64,000 bases of DNA from DASVVT01 sp036386415 (GCA_036386415.1 DASVVT010000060.1:105679-169678); one strand, 5' to 3'. Positions 1-8,798 are shown, numbered from the stretch's first letter. Program-made: numbers and translations. Notes: a model not told the origin generated them from the sequence alone.

Positions 1-611
1 CGCGTCCACGCGATCTGGTCTGGAAAGTCCATAGGGCTTCTCCACTCGGAGGTCGCAAACGTAACTATCCCCGCTGCGCCCTTAGCCCAGACCGCGTTAT
101 ATGCTGCGCGTCCCGGGTCTCCATTAGTGAGGACGATCTTCCCCGCCACGTTCAGATTCTTCAAGCTCTCTTCCGAGGCATCATTGATCCAGACCAGCTC
201 CGCCCTCAGGTCTGCGTCGTGGCTTCCGTCCGCAAGATAGACGGCATGCTCGCCTATGTCCGCGAGCTTGACCTCGACGGGCTCGACCATCCACAGCTCC
301 GCAGAGCGCGCTGTGTAATTGGGTCTGTCTAAAGGCTGCTCTATGAAGCGCACGTCCTCAAGCCCTGAGTCCTTCGCCGCCTGCACCACGTAATCGGCGG
401 CCTTGAAGAAACCTTCCATGCCGGAGTCGCGATGCCAGTGCGTGAGCCAGCGTATGTGCTCGAAGGCGCGATCACCCGAGATTTCGTTGGAGATCATGCG
501 TATCTCATCGTCAGATAGAAAAGGGGTGGTTTGCGCGTAAGCTGTACCAAAGCGCGGAAGAAACGAAACGCTCAAGAACAACATCAGGAAGGAAGCCAGG
601 GCTTTTTTCAT
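1..611 (-). CDS. Secreted PA/M28-type peptidase, N-terminal part (cut by window edge)
   Basis: The minus strand is open from an ATG at 611 to the window edge, about 203 residues. It begins with a Sec signal peptide (MKKALASFLMLFLSVSF, cleavage near AYA-QTT), so the product is exported. A helical segment (FEHIRWLTHWHRDSG) is followed by a PA-like beta segment (NVAGKIVLTNGD, then KGAAGIVTF). This order is seen in M28-family aminopeptidases that carry a PA domain ahead of the zinc domain. The zinc ligands would lie beyond the edge, so catalysis cannot be judged. GGAG sits about 9 nt before the ATG. The M28 assignment is an inference from domain order; PA domains also occur in other secreted hydrolases. 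Confidence 0.6.
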   Translation of the reverse strand, partial: MKKALASFLMLFLSVSFLPRFGTAYAQTTPFLSDDEIRMISNEISGDRAFEHIRWLTHWHRDSGMEGFFKAADYVVQAAKDSGLEDVRFIEQPLDRPNYTARSAELWMVEPVEVKLADIGEHAVYLADGSHDADLRAELVWINDASEESLKNLNVAGKIVLTNGDPGRAAYNAVWAKGAAGIVTFATSEWRSPMDFPDQIAWT

Positions 612-650
612 CTTAGGTCTCCGATCAGAGGTGATAGAACGAAGGCTGAT

Positions 651-747
651 TTAAACGCAAAGTACGCAAAGAGGGAAGACGCAAAGAGCGCAAAGGAGAA
701 TCCTCTTTGCGCTCTTTGCGAAAAACCTTAGCGTCCTTTGCGTTTAA
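651..747. repeat. Palindromic element, CGCAAAG word family
   Basis: Arms are iterations of a roughly 9-nt word (ACGCAAAGT, ACGCAAAGA, GCGCAAAGG) with ends TTAAACGC and GCGTTTAA. The right flank continues as CCCTTTTAGACATATTC, an outer box shared with other copies. It fills most of the gap between the M28-like gene and the M16 gene. Small ORFs here are products of the repeat. Confidence 0.85.
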
Positions 748-773
748 TCATCCCTTTTAGACATATTCACGCT

Positions 774-2213
774 TCAGTTGACAATATCCCCGAACGCTGA
801 CACGTCCTTGGCGATCTTCTCGCGGTCGCCGACGATGACAATCGCCATCTTGCCCGCCTGAAGATAGGTCTGCGCGATGCGCTGCACCTCTGCGGGGGTG
901 ACGGCGTAGATGTTCTGCACGTAGTCGGTCAGGTATTTGTCGTCCAGACGGTGCAGGTTGAGGAAGGAGAGCTGGTTGATGACGCCTTCGCGCGAGGAGT
1001 TCTGAAGCACGAAGATGCCCGCCAGGTAGTTCTTGATGCCGTTCAGCTCTTGCTCGGTCGGCGGCTCTTTCTGGAGGCGATCAATCTCGTAGAAAATCTC
1101 TTTGAGCGAGGGGCCTGTGACGTTGGTCGTGACATCGGCGACCTCCGTCCAGTAGGCGTCGCGGTAGCGCGTCGAGACGGAGCTGGAGGGCGAGTAGGTG
1201 TAGCCCTTCTGCTCGCGTATGTTCGAGGTGATGCGCGAGGCAAACGATCCGCCGAGGAGCGTGTTGGTCACAAGCAGCGGCATGTAGTCTTTATGTCCAG
1301 GGTAGATGACGGGCAGGCCGATGTAGATGGTCGATTGTTCCGCGCCCGGCCTGTCGATTAATTGAATGGTTCGTGCGGCTGTCGGCTTGGGAATGTCCTC
1401 GATGGGGTCTCGCCCGCGCGGCCACGCCTCAAAAGTCTCGCGAATGGCCTTTTTCATCTGCGCCTGGTCGAAGCGTCCGGCGATGAAGATGTGCGTGCGC
1501 GCCGCGCCGAAGTTGTCGCGGTAGAACTTCTGCACGTCTGCGATCGTGTAGCTCTCGATCATCTGCTCGGTCGGGAAGACGCGGCCATAGGCGTGGTTCG
1601 GGTAGAGAATTTTTCGGAAGCGCTCAAGGGCGAGCGGGCCGGGCTGCGATTTGGAGATGGTCAACTGGCGCGTGAGATTGTTCTTCAGGCGCGCCAGCTC
1701 CTTTTCGGGCAGCAGCGGTTTCTGCACGACTTCGGCCATCAGGCTTAACAGTTGCGGCCCGAACTCAGAGAGCACGTCGCCGATGACGACCGTTTGATCC
1801 GGGCCGACCGTCACGTCCAGAACGCCGCCCATGGAAGCGACCTCTTCGGCCAGCGCCGCGCTGCTACGCGAAGTCGTGCCCTCCTTCAACATGCTGACCG
1901 TTAAATCCGAGAGCCAGACCTGCGTCGGCGATTCGTTCAGCTTACCGGCGCGCACAGTGACGCTGATCGCCACTTTCGGCAGCGTCCCGTAGGGGACGAG
2001 CGTCGCCTTCATGCCGTTGGCGAGCGTGATCGTCTCCTTTTGTGGAAGGGTAAAGGCTTTGGGCTTCCCGCCTTCGGGCGGCGGTTGCTTCTCCGCCCCT
2101 TGCGCGGGCTTCGTCGCCTCCGCCTGCTGTTGCTGGCTGAGCGCGGGAGGCGCGAGCGAAATACAGATCAGACTCGCGGCGCAAAGGCGTGCGAAAAATC
2201 TCTTCAGGTGCAT
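774..2213 (-). CDS. M16-family protease homologue lacking the zinc motif (partner subunit)
   Basis: An exported M16 (pitrilysin/processing-peptidase) fold protein of about 479 residues. The zinc motif HXXEH expected in the first M16 domain is replaced: the aligned stretch reads WLSDLTVSMLKEGT, so both histidines and the glutamate are absent. In M16 families an inactive subunit commonly pairs with an active one, and the gene just upstream (2226-3641) is active-type. I take the second ATG, at 2213, because GGAG lies 6 nt before it and it starts a clean signal peptide (MHLKRFFARLCAASLICISL); an ATG at 2225 directly after the upstream stop is the alternative. Translational coupling is likely. Calling it a heterodimer subunit is an inference from the lost motif and adjacency. 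Confidence 0.85.
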   Translation of the reverse strand: MHLKRFFARLCAASLICISLAPPALSQQQQAEATKPAQGAEKQPPPEGGKPKAFTLPQKETITLANGMKATLVPYGTLPKVAISVTVRAGKLNESPTQVWLSDLTVSMLKEGTTSRSSAALAEEVASMGGVLDVTVGPDQTVVIGDVLSEFGPQLLSLMAEVVQKPLLPEKELARLKNNLTRQLTISKSQPGPLALERFRKILYPNHAYGRVFPTEQMIESYTIADVQKFYRDNFGAARTHIFIAGRFDQAQMKKAIRETFEAWPRGRDPIEDIPKPTAARTIQLIDRPGAEQSTIYIGLPVIYPGHKDYMPLLVTNTLLGGSFASRITSNIREQKGYTYSPSSSVSTRYRDAYWTEVADVTTNVTGPSLKEIFYEIDRLQKEPPTEQELNGIKNYLAGIFVLQNSSREGVINQLSFLNLHRLDDKYLTDYVQNIYAVTPAEVQRIAQTYLQAGKMAIVIVGDREKIAKDVSAFGDIVN

Positions 2214-2225
2214 GGCGGTCTCCAT

Positions 2226-3641
2226 CTACTTTCCAGCTTTGGCGGGCGTGGCGGCGCTTCCCGGCACGATCGCTAAGACGGTACGGTTTGTCGGACGCAG
2301 GTACTCGCGCGCCGTCCGTTGAATAAGCTCCGGCGTGATCTTGCGGAACTCTGTTTCGAGACGGTTGATGCGCGACGGATCGTCGTCAAAGAGCGCGAAG
2401 CTCGCCAGCAGGTCGGCGCGACCGAACCCGAACAGGTCGCCGAGGGTATCGTAGAAGCTGGAGCGCAGCTTGATGAGCCCGCGATCCAGCGTCTTTTGAT
2501 CTATCGGCTTCGATCTCAACTGCTCTATGACGGTGTCCGTGGCGGCCATGATGTCGTCCGCTTTGACGTTGGAGTCGTGATAGAGCGAGACCATCCACAG
2601 CATCGGGCCGTTGTAGTTGAACATGTTGCCGAGTCCCCAATTGATGCCCGCCTGAAGGCCGCCCGTCATGCCGCGGCGCTGGACAAGCTCCTGATAGAGC
2701 AGGCTGTCGTCGCCCTGCGCCAACAACTGGTCGAGTAAGCCCATCGCGTAGTATTCGGGCGTGTTGCGCTCCGGCATGTGGTAGGCGAAGGCGAGCGCCG
2801 GACGCTTGGCGAGCGTATCCGTCTTGCTTGCCTTTTTCTCCTTCTCCTGGCGCGGCTCGCTCAGGTCAGGCTGCGGCGGACGCTTGGTCGCGGGGATGCC
2901 GCTGAAATATTTGTCGATCCAATCCCTGGCCTGCTTGCTTTCGAAATCGCCGACGACCGCGAGCACGGCGTTGTTCGGGGCGTAATAGGTGTCGAAGAAG
3001 TCTTTGACATCTTTGAGGGTCGCCGCGTCGAGGTCTTTGATGTCGCCGTAAAAGTTGTGCGCGTTGTACCAGTTCTCGTTGGCATACTGCGGCACGTCTA
3101 ACCAGGGGAAGCCGCCGTAAGGCGTGTTCAAGACATTCACTTTCACCTCGTTTTTGACTACGCCCTGCTGGTTCGTGAGGTTCTCTTCGGTGATGTCCAG
3201 GCCGCGCATGCGGTCTGCCTCAGCCCAGAGCAGCGTCTCCAGCTTATGCGCGGGCATGATCTGAAAGTAGTTGGTGAAATCAAATCGCGTCGAGCCGTTG
3301 AAGACGCCGCCGTTCTGCTGCACGAGCCGGACGAACTCCATCTTGCCAAGATTCTGCGAGCCCTGAAACATCATGTGCTCGAAGAGGTGCGCAAATCCCG
3401 TGCGATCCTTCGGCTCGATGCGAAAGCCTATGTTGTAGTAGACCGCGACGACCACCGTCGGAGATGTCTTGTCTTCCGAGAGCACAACCTTCAGACCGTT
3501 CTTCAGCTTGTAATAATCCACTGGAACGTTGAAAGCCTCTTTCTGAGGGCTGCTACTGCTGGCGGCAGAAGGCTCGCATAGACAGAGCGAGAGCACGACA
3601 CCCAGAGCCAGGAAAGAGAGGCGACGATAATGAGTCTTCAT
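2226..3641 (-). CDS. M16-family zinc protease, active subunit
   Basis: Secreted M16 metalloprotease of about 471 residues. The zinc motif HLFEH is near residue 85, in the context TGFAHLFEHMMFQGS, and the third ligand is the Glu of VVKNEVKVN about 75 residues later. The C-terminal half carries the second M16 domain. The start at 3641 is chosen because GGAGG lies 4-5 nt upstream and MKTHYRRLSFLALGVVLSL forms a signal peptide; an upstream in-frame ATG at 3668 would add nine residues. It is followed with almost no gap by the zinc-less homologue, so the two probably form one operon and one complex. Likely role: periplasmic peptide degradation or processing; the substrate cannot be told. Confidence 0.9.
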   Translation of the reverse strand: MKTHYRRLSFLALGVVLSLCLCEPSAASSSSPQKEAFNVPVDYYKLKNGLKVVLSEDKTSPTVVVAVYYNIGFRIEPKDRTGFAHLFEHMMFQGSQNLGKMEFVRLVQQNGGVFNGSTRFDFTNYFQIMPAHKLETLLWAEADRMRGLDITEENLTNQQGVVKNEVKVNVLNTPYGGFPWLDVPQYANENWYNAHNFYGDIKDLDAATLKDVKDFFDTYYAPNNAVLAVVGDFESKQARDWIDKYFSGIPATKRPPQPDLSEPRQEKEKKASKTDTLAKRPALAFAYHMPERNTPEYYAMGLLDQLLAQGDDSLLYQELVQRRGMTGGLQAGINWGLGNMFNYNGPMLWMVSLYHDSNVKADDIMAATDTVIEQLRSKPIDQKTLDRGLIKLRSSFYDTLGDLFGFGRADLLASFALFDDDPSRINRLETEFRKITPELIQRTAREYLRPTNRTVLAIVPGSAATPAKAGK

Positions 3642-3790
3642 AAGACCTCCGTGCGGAAGTGTACGCAACCTGCAACGAAAGATTGGAATTTTATACGAAA
3701 GCTCGGAACATGAGTCGGCAGCACCCCTTGGTCGTCGAGCAAGTCATTGTACGGGTTAATAGTGCCGGAAGTTTCAAGGACATAGATCAA

Positions 3791-3898
3791 GGAGACAGTA
3801 GACAGTAGACAGTAGTCAGTAGAAAAGAAAAGCGGTTGATGCGTTATGCGCTGGTTTATCTACTGACTACTGACTACTGTCTACTGTCTACTGTCTCC
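3791..3898. repeat. Palindromic element, CAGTAGT heptad family
   Basis: The left arm repeats ACAGTAG/TCAGTAG every 7 nt. The right arm is the reverse complement (CTACTGACTACTGACTACTG and on to CTGTCTCC). The loop holds GGTTGATGCGTTATGCGCTGG. It lies between the 3' end of the RND gene and the M16 operon promoter region (3669-3790), where I see nothing else. Confidence 0.88.
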
Positions 3899-3904
3899 TG
3901 CTTT

Positions 3905-6900
3905 TCAATCTCCGCTTTCTGCGCTCACCTTCGCGCGTCTTTCATCAACTTCCTTGACGGCCTCGCTCTCAGCCTGAGTCCCATTCTCTTGGGCTGCCTT
4001 TGGACGACGCGCAAACGCATAAACTGTGCGCAGCCCGCTTCTCAAGGAGCGTGTGAGCGGACTGGTGCGTGTTGCCAGAGCGCGACCCCAGGGGGTGTGC
4101 GCCAGATCGTCGAAGATGGAATAGGCGACGGGCGTGACAATCAGCGTGAGCAGGAGCGAAAGCGTCTGTCCGCCGATGACGACCACGGCAATCGAGCGCC
4201 TTTCTTCCGCGCCGGGGCCAGTGCCGAGTGCCAGCGGCAGCATGCCCGCCACGAGCGCCAGCGTCGTCATCAGGATGGGGCGCAGGCGGTCGCGGTTGGC
4301 CTGCATGATCGCCGCGCTTCTCTCCATGCCGTCGGCGCGCAGGTTGTTCATGTGGTCGATCTGGAGGATGGAGTTCTTCTTCACCACACCGAACAGCACG
4401 AGCACGCCGAGCGCCGAGTATAGATTCAAGGTGTCACTCGTCACCCACATGGAAAAGAGCGCGAAGGGCACAGCGAGCGGTAAGCTCAAAAGGATCGTCA
4501 CGGGATGAACGACGCTCTCAAACTGCGACGCGAGGATCATGTACATGAAGGCTATGGAGAGCAGAAAGGCCCAGATGAATTCGTTGAAGGTCTTTTCCAA
4601 CTCGCGCCCGCGCCCCGAGATGGTGGTCGAATATCCGGCTGGCAGATTCATCTCATGTGCCGCGCCCTGAAGAGCTTCGAGGCGATCCGCCAGCGCATAG
4701 CCGGGCGCGACAGAGGCGCGTAAAGAGACCTGTCGCTGGCGGTCGAGCCGGTCGATGCGCGAAGGGCTCGTCTCTTCCTTGATGCTGACGAGGTTGTCGA
4801 GGCGCACCAGATTTCCACGCGAAGAGGGCACATAGAGACGCGAGATGGTGTTCGCGTCTTTGCGGTCGCGATCCGTCAGGCGCAACTGCACGTCGTAATC
4901 TTCATTGACGGACGCGTCGCGAAAGCGCGAGACCTCTTCGTCGCCGCCGACCATCAAGCGCAGGCTCGTCGCGATGGCGGACGTATCGACGCCCAGATCG
5001 GCGGCGCGCTGGCGGTCTATCTTCACGCGCAGCTCCGGCTTGTCGAGCTTGAGCGTTGTGTCCGCATCGACGATGCCAAGCTCGGTGCTTCTCTCTCTCA
5101 GTTGATTGGCGTAAGCAGCGAGCGTCTGAAGGTCTGGCCCGCGCAGGACGAAATCAATCTCAAAGTTTCCGCCGCCGATATTGAACGAAGGAGGATTACG
5201 CACAGAAACGCGCAAAGGGGCGTACTTCCTGAGCCGCTTGCGCGCTTCCTGCATCACATCCTTCTGCTTGTAGTTGCCGCGAAAGGCATCCAGTGGCCGA
5301 CCCGCCTTGATGCTGTTCCAGAGCTTCGTGAGCGAGAGGGTGCGCTCCTCGTGCGTGGCGATACGCACGTAGGCGCTGCCCTGGTTGACGCCGCCCAGGA
5401 ATCCGCCGCCCGCCGAAGCCAGCACGAGCCGCACGCCCGGCGTCGCACGTAGCTCGTCCTCCACCGCCAGCATCGCCTCGTTCATCACCGCGAGGCTCGT
5501 CCCTTCCGGCGCAGTCACGCCGACATCAAACTCCGCCTCGTCAACGTCCGTCGGGATGTACTCCTGCTTGACCAGATTGTAGAGCGGCACGCTGGAGAAG
5601 ATCACCACTACGGCGAGCACAGAGACGATCAAGCGATGGCGCATCGCGAAAGCAAGCATCCGCGTATACCCACGATCAAGCAAAGCATAAAAGCCCTGGC
5701 GCGATCTCGGACGTGCCGATTGCGGAATGCGGATTTCGGATTGCGGATTATCGGTTGCAGGCGCAGAACTATCTTCTTCTTCATTCCGCAATCCGAAATC
5801 CGCATTCCGCAATAAACGCGCGCTCATCATCGGCGTCAGGGTGAAAGAGACGAGCAGGCTGACCATGATTGCCACCGCCGCCGTGATCCCGAACTGGTAG
5901 AGGAAGCGACCCGAAACGGATGACATGAAGGAGACCGGGACGAAGATAACGACGAGCGAGAAGGTCGTCGCCAGCACGGCGAGGCCGATGTCGGCGGTCG
6001 CTTCTTTGGCCGCCTGCATCGGCTTCATCTTCTTCTCCTCGACGAAGCGGAAGATGTTTTCCAGCACCACGATGGCATCGTCTATGACGACGCCGACCAT
6101 CAGCACGAGCGCCAGCATGGTCACGCTGTTGAGCGTGAAATCCAGAGCGCGCATCATGCCGAAGGTGGCGATGACGGAAGCCGGAATGGCTATTCCTGCG
6201 ATCAGGGTCGAACGCCAGGAGCGCATGAAGATGAGCACAACCAGGCAGGCAAGGATGCTTCCCAGAATGAGATGCTTTTGAATCTCGTGAAGCGCCGCTT
6301 CGATGTAGCGCGACTGGTCGCGAATCACTTCGAGCTTAACGTCCTGCGGCATCTGTCCCTGCACACGCGCCAGCTCACGCTTCACATTCTCGATCACGGC
6401 GACCGTGTTGGCGCCCGATTGCCTGCGTATATCGAGCAGGACGGTCGGCACACCGTTCAGGCGCGCGACAGACCTTTGCTCTTTCGTCCCATCCTCGACG
6501 CGGCCTATGTCGCGCAAGCGGACGGGCGCGCCTCCATCGTCGGCGATGACCAGATCGTTGAACTCGCGCGGGTCTGTGTATTTGCCGAGCGTGCGCAAGG
6601 TCATCTCGCGCCGCCCCGCATCGACGTTGCCGCCCGGCACATCCACATTCTGCCGTCGCAAGGCATCGCGCACCTGCGCGATGGGGATGCGGTACGCGGC
6701 CAGCCGCTCGGCGTCTACCCAGACGTTGATGGCGCGCTCAAGGCCGCCGACCACCGCCACTTCGCCGACGCCCCCGGCGCGCTCCAGTTGGACGCGCACC
6801 AACTTATCGCCCAATTCCGTCAACTCGCGCACACTGCGGTCGGCGGAAAGCGCGATGCTCATCACGGGCTGGCTGTCGTTATTAAACTTAAAGACGACGG

Positions 6901-7279
6901 GCGGCGTCGCATCTTCCGGCAGGTCGCGAATCACCGTGCTGACGCGGTCGCGCACGTCCTGCGCAGCCGTGTCTATGTCGCGATCAAGATCAAACGTCAC
7001 GATGACGAAAGACGCGCCCGGCCCCGAAACGGAGCGAAGCTGGTCTATCCCTTCAATCGTATTGACGACCTCTTCGATGGGGCGCGTGATCTCGGATTCG
7101 GTCTCTTCGGGCGAAGCGCCCGGCAGGTTCGTACGCACGCTCACCGTCGGCAGGTCAACCGCCGGAAAGCGGTCTATGCCGAGACGAAAGAAGCTCGCCG
7201 CGCCGACCACGACAAGTGCCAGCACGATCATGGCCGCAAACACTGGCCGCTTGATACAGATTTCAGCTAACTTCTGCAT
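3905..7279 (-). CDS. RND-family (HAE1/AcrB-like) efflux transporter with in-frame repeat insertion
   Basis: Inner-membrane proton-driven exporter of 1124 residues, a little longer than typical AcrB homologues. TM1 begins ICIKRPVFAAMIVLALVVVG. The TM4 proton-relay aspartates are visible in VGVVIDDAIVVLEN and the TM10 lysine in VVKKNSILQIDH. The rest shows the usual two-fold porter/TM architecture. The adaptor gene lies directly upstream (7466-8734); no TolC-like channel is in the window. Residues about 489-521, in the cytoplasmic linker after TM6 (FTLTPMMSARLL), are encoded by a near-perfect palindromic element (5719-5813). The element adds a charged, low-complexity stretch without breaking the frame. 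The start at 7279 gives the canonical N-terminus. Substrate unknown; multidrug export is the usual family role. Confidence 0.95.
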   Translation of the reverse strand: MQKLAEICIKRPVFAAMIVLALVVVGAASFFRLGIDRFPAVDLPTVSVRTNLPGASPEETESEITRPIEEVVNTIEGIDQLRSVSGPGASFVIVTFDLDRDIDTAAQDVRDRVSTVIRDLPEDATPPVVFKFNNDSQPVMSIALSADRSVRELTELGDKLVRVQLERAGGVGEVAVVGGLERAINVWVDAERLAAYRIPIAQVRDALRRQNVDVPGGNVDAGRREMTLRTLGKYTDPREFNDLVIADDGGAPVRLRDIGRVEDGTKEQRSVARLNGVPTVLLDIRRQSGANTVAVIENVKRELARVQGQMPQDVKLEVIRDQSRYIEAALHEIQKHLILGSILACLVVLIFMRSWRSTLIAGIAIPASVIATFGMMRALDFTLNSVTMLALVLMVGVVIDDAIVVLENIFRFVEEKKMKPMQAAKEATADIGLAVLATTFSLVVIFVPVSFMSSVSGRFLYQFGITAAVAIMVSLLVSFTLTPMMSARLLRNADFGLRNEEEDSSAPATDNPQSEIRIPQSARPRSRQGFYALLDRGYTRMLAFAMRHRLIVSVLAVVVIFSSVPLYNLVKQEYIPTDVDEAEFDVGVTAPEGTSLAVMNEAMLAVEDELRATPGVRLVLASAGGGFLGGVNQGSAYVRIATHEERTLSLTKLWNSIKAGRPLDAFRGNYKQKDVMQEARKRLRKYAPLRVSVRNPPSFNIGGGNFEIDFVLRGPDLQTLAAYANQLRERSTELGIVDADTTLKLDKPELRVKIDRQRAADLGVDTSAIATSLRLMVGGDEEVSRFRDASVNEDYDVQLRLTDRDRKDANTISRLYVPSSRGNLVRLDNLVSIKEETSPSRIDRLDRQRQVSLRASVAPGYALADRLEALQGAAHEMNLPAGYSTTISGRGRELEKTFNEFIWAFLLSIAFMYMILASQFESVVHPVTILLSLPLAVPFALFSMWVTSDTLNLYSALGVLVLFGVVKKNSILQIDHMNNLRADGMERSAAIMQANRDRLRPILMTTLALVAGMLPLALGTGPGAEERRSIAVVVIGGQTLSLLLTLIVTPVAYSIFDDLAHTPWGRALATRTSPLTRSLRSGLRTVYAFARRPKAAQENGTQAESEAVKEVDERRAKVSAESGD
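5719..5813. repeat. Palindromic element (GGATTGC heptad family) inside the RND gene
   Basis: Left arm 5719-5749 and right arm 5783-5813 are inverted copies matching at 30 of 31 positions, with a 33-nt loop. The word is ATTGCGG/ATTTCGG with a 7-nt period, as in the intergenic copies at 10722-10854 and 58963-59037. It lies wholly within the coding region and is read through in frame. Confidence 0.9.
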
Positions 7280-7325
7280 AAAACGGATTTCGGGTTTTCA
7301 TTTAAGGGCGTCTCTAAAAGGGGTA

Positions 7326-7423
7326 TTTAAATGCCAAGGACGCCAAGGCTTTTCGCAAAGGGCGCAGAGAAGAACAAATTTTTTGCGCCCTTTGCGACGT
7401 ACTTTACGTCCTTGGCGTTTAAA
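7326..7423. repeat. Palindromic element, CGCAAAG word family, with outer inverted boxes
   Basis: Core arms run from TTTAAATGCCAAGGACGCC to the matching CGTCCTTGGCGTTTAAA. Outside the core, 7310-7325 (CGTCTCTAAAAGGGG) and about 7447-7465 (CCCCTTTTTAGACAC) form a second, outer inverted repeat. The unit therefore probably spans 7310-7465. It fills the gap between adaptor and pump genes. Confidence 0.85.
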
Positions 7424-7465
7424 TCTATTTTCACTGAGCCACAAGCTCCCCTTTTTAGACACACT

Positions 7466-8734
7466 TTATTCCACGACGTTGACTGGCTGCCCGGACTGAA
7501 GATTGCCAGGCTCTAACACGACCGCGTCGCCGACGTTGACTCCGGCGACGACTTCCGTCCAGTCAGCCGCGCGTCTGCCCGTAGTGACAGGCTTTTCGAC
7601 AGCCTTGTTGTCCTTTACTGTAATCACTTTTTCAATCCCTGCGAAGGTGATGATCGCGCTCGTCGGGACGGTGACGGCCATGCCGCTATCGTCCGTGACG
7701 ATGTCTGCGGTGACGAATGCGCCGGGGCGCAACGTGCCGTCGTTGTTGATTTCGGCCTCGACGACGAGGATGCGGTTCTGTTCGGAGATGGTCGGGCTCA
7801 GGCGCACGATGCGTCCCAGGTAGGCGTTAGCATCCCCTTCAACGCGAACGCGCGCCTGCTGCCCCGTGCGTATGCTGCTTGATTCTCTTTCGGGGACTTC
7901 GGCGCGCAGGCGCAAAGGGTTCATGCGGACGACGTTGACGATGGGCGCGCCCGCCGCCAGATACTCCCCGACGCTCGCGCGCTTCTCCTGAACCACCCCG
8001 TCGAACGAGGCGTAGATGGAGGTGTCCGCGAGCTGCTGGCGTGCGAGCGCCAGTTCCGAACGCCTCTGTGCCAGCAGCGCCTGTCGATTACGCACCTCTT
8101 CGATGGCATCCTGGTGGCGTGCGACTGCCACCTTGTAGGCTGCATCCGCCGAATCCATCTCCGCGCGCGCGATGATGCCCTGCTTGACGAGTGTTGAAGC
8201 ACGCTCTCGATTCGTCTGCGCTTCGTTCAAGACGGCGCGCGCCTGCCTGACCGTGCCCGTCTGCTCAGGATCGACGCGGTCATCCGTTCCTTCGGGCGGC
8301 AGGCCGAGACGTGCGCGCGCCTGTTGCAACGCCGCCTCCGCCTGTTGCACGCGAAGCTGGTAGTCCTGCGCCTCGACCTGCGCGATCATCTGGCCGCGCC
8401 GCACGACGCTGCCCAGGTCAACGGAGATCGCGCGCAGGCGTCCAGGAACTTTCGCGCTGAGGGTCGCCTGATCGTATGCGGCGAGCGTACCCGTGACGGT
8501 CACGCTGCGCCCCATCGGCATCTCGACGACGCGCGCCATCTTCACCTGCTTGGGCGCACCCTTCTCCTCGCCCACGCGATTCTGCCGCTCAGCCGCAGGG
8601 TAATCGCTCTTACAGGCTGCGGCGCACACCAAAGCCAGCACGGTGAACAGACAGCCGGTGGCTGAGGACAGAGCGCGACGGCGGCGCACACGCGTTGAAG
8701 AGAGCAGTTCTATTAACCTGTGAGATGCTGGCAT
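7466..8734 (-). CDS. RND periplasmic adaptor (membrane-fusion) lipoprotein
   Basis: Adaptor that links an RND pump to an outer-membrane channel. After an N-terminal signal ending in VCAAAC (probable lipidation cysteine) come the barrel/lipoyl segment (VKMARVVEMPMGRSVTVTG, then VPGRLRAISVDLGSVV), a coiled-coil hairpin rich in Q/A/R (VQQAEAALQQARARL, later RNQALLAQRRSELALARQQL), the returning lipoyl half (DTSIYASFDGVVQEK) and a C-terminal beta-barrel (VVAGVNVGDAVVLEPG). The open frame extends to a TTG at 8782, but the ATG at 8734 gives a conventional signal peptide. No strong SD is seen before either. The pump gene follows after a palindromic element, so the two are probably cotranscribed. Two AT-rich palindromes sit just upstream. 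Confidence 0.9.
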   Translation of the reverse strand: MPASHRLIELLSSTRVRRRRALSSATGCLFTVLALVCAAACKSDYPAAERQNRVGEEKGAPKQVKMARVVEMPMGRSVTVTGTLAAYDQATLSAKVPGRLRAISVDLGSVVRRGQMIAQVEAQDYQLRVQQAEAALQQARARLGLPPEGTDDRVDPEQTGTVRQARAVLNEAQTNRERASTLVKQGIIARAEMDSADAAYKVAVARHQDAIEEVRNRQALLAQRRSELALARQQLADTSIYASFDGVVQEKRASVGEYLAAGAPIVNVVRMNPLRLRAEVPERESSSIRTGQQARVRVEGDANAYLGRIVRLSPTISEQNRILVVEAEINNDGTLRPGAFVTADIVTDDSGMAVTVPTSAIITFAGIEKVITVKDNKAVEKPVTTGRRAADWTEVVAGVNVGDAVVLEPGNLQSGQPVNVVE

Positions 8735-8740
8735 CGAACG

Positions 8741-8798
8741 AATATTTCCAAAATATTGGATAACGCTCCCCTGATGGTTCAATTACTTTAACGTAATT
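8741..8798. promoter_or_regulatory. Two AT-rich palindromes upstream of the efflux operon
   Basis: AATATTT-CCA-AAATATT (8741-8757) ends 6 nt before the adaptor ATG, and AATTAC-TTTAAC-GTAATT (8781-8798) lies a little further upstream. Both stand out from the GC-rich surroundings and are placed like repressor operators. No regulator gene is adjacent, so the role is an inference. Confidence 0.35.

Noticed and set aside
531..731. Small plus-strand ORF rich in Lys/Ala/Glu
   Set aside because: Much of it is made of the CGCAAAG palindrome read as protein, and its first part overlaps the N-terminus of the M28-like gene.
3791..3898. Tandem CAGTAGA/CAGTAGT units as a possible CRISPR or VNTR
   Set aside because: The period is 7 nt with no spacers, and the run is mirrored by an inverted arm, so it is a palindromic element.
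6272..7270. Long open frame (332 codons) on the plus strand opposite the RND gene
   Set aside because: It is antisense to a well-supported transporter gene and its translation shows no family motifs; GC-rich codon use leaves opposite frames open.
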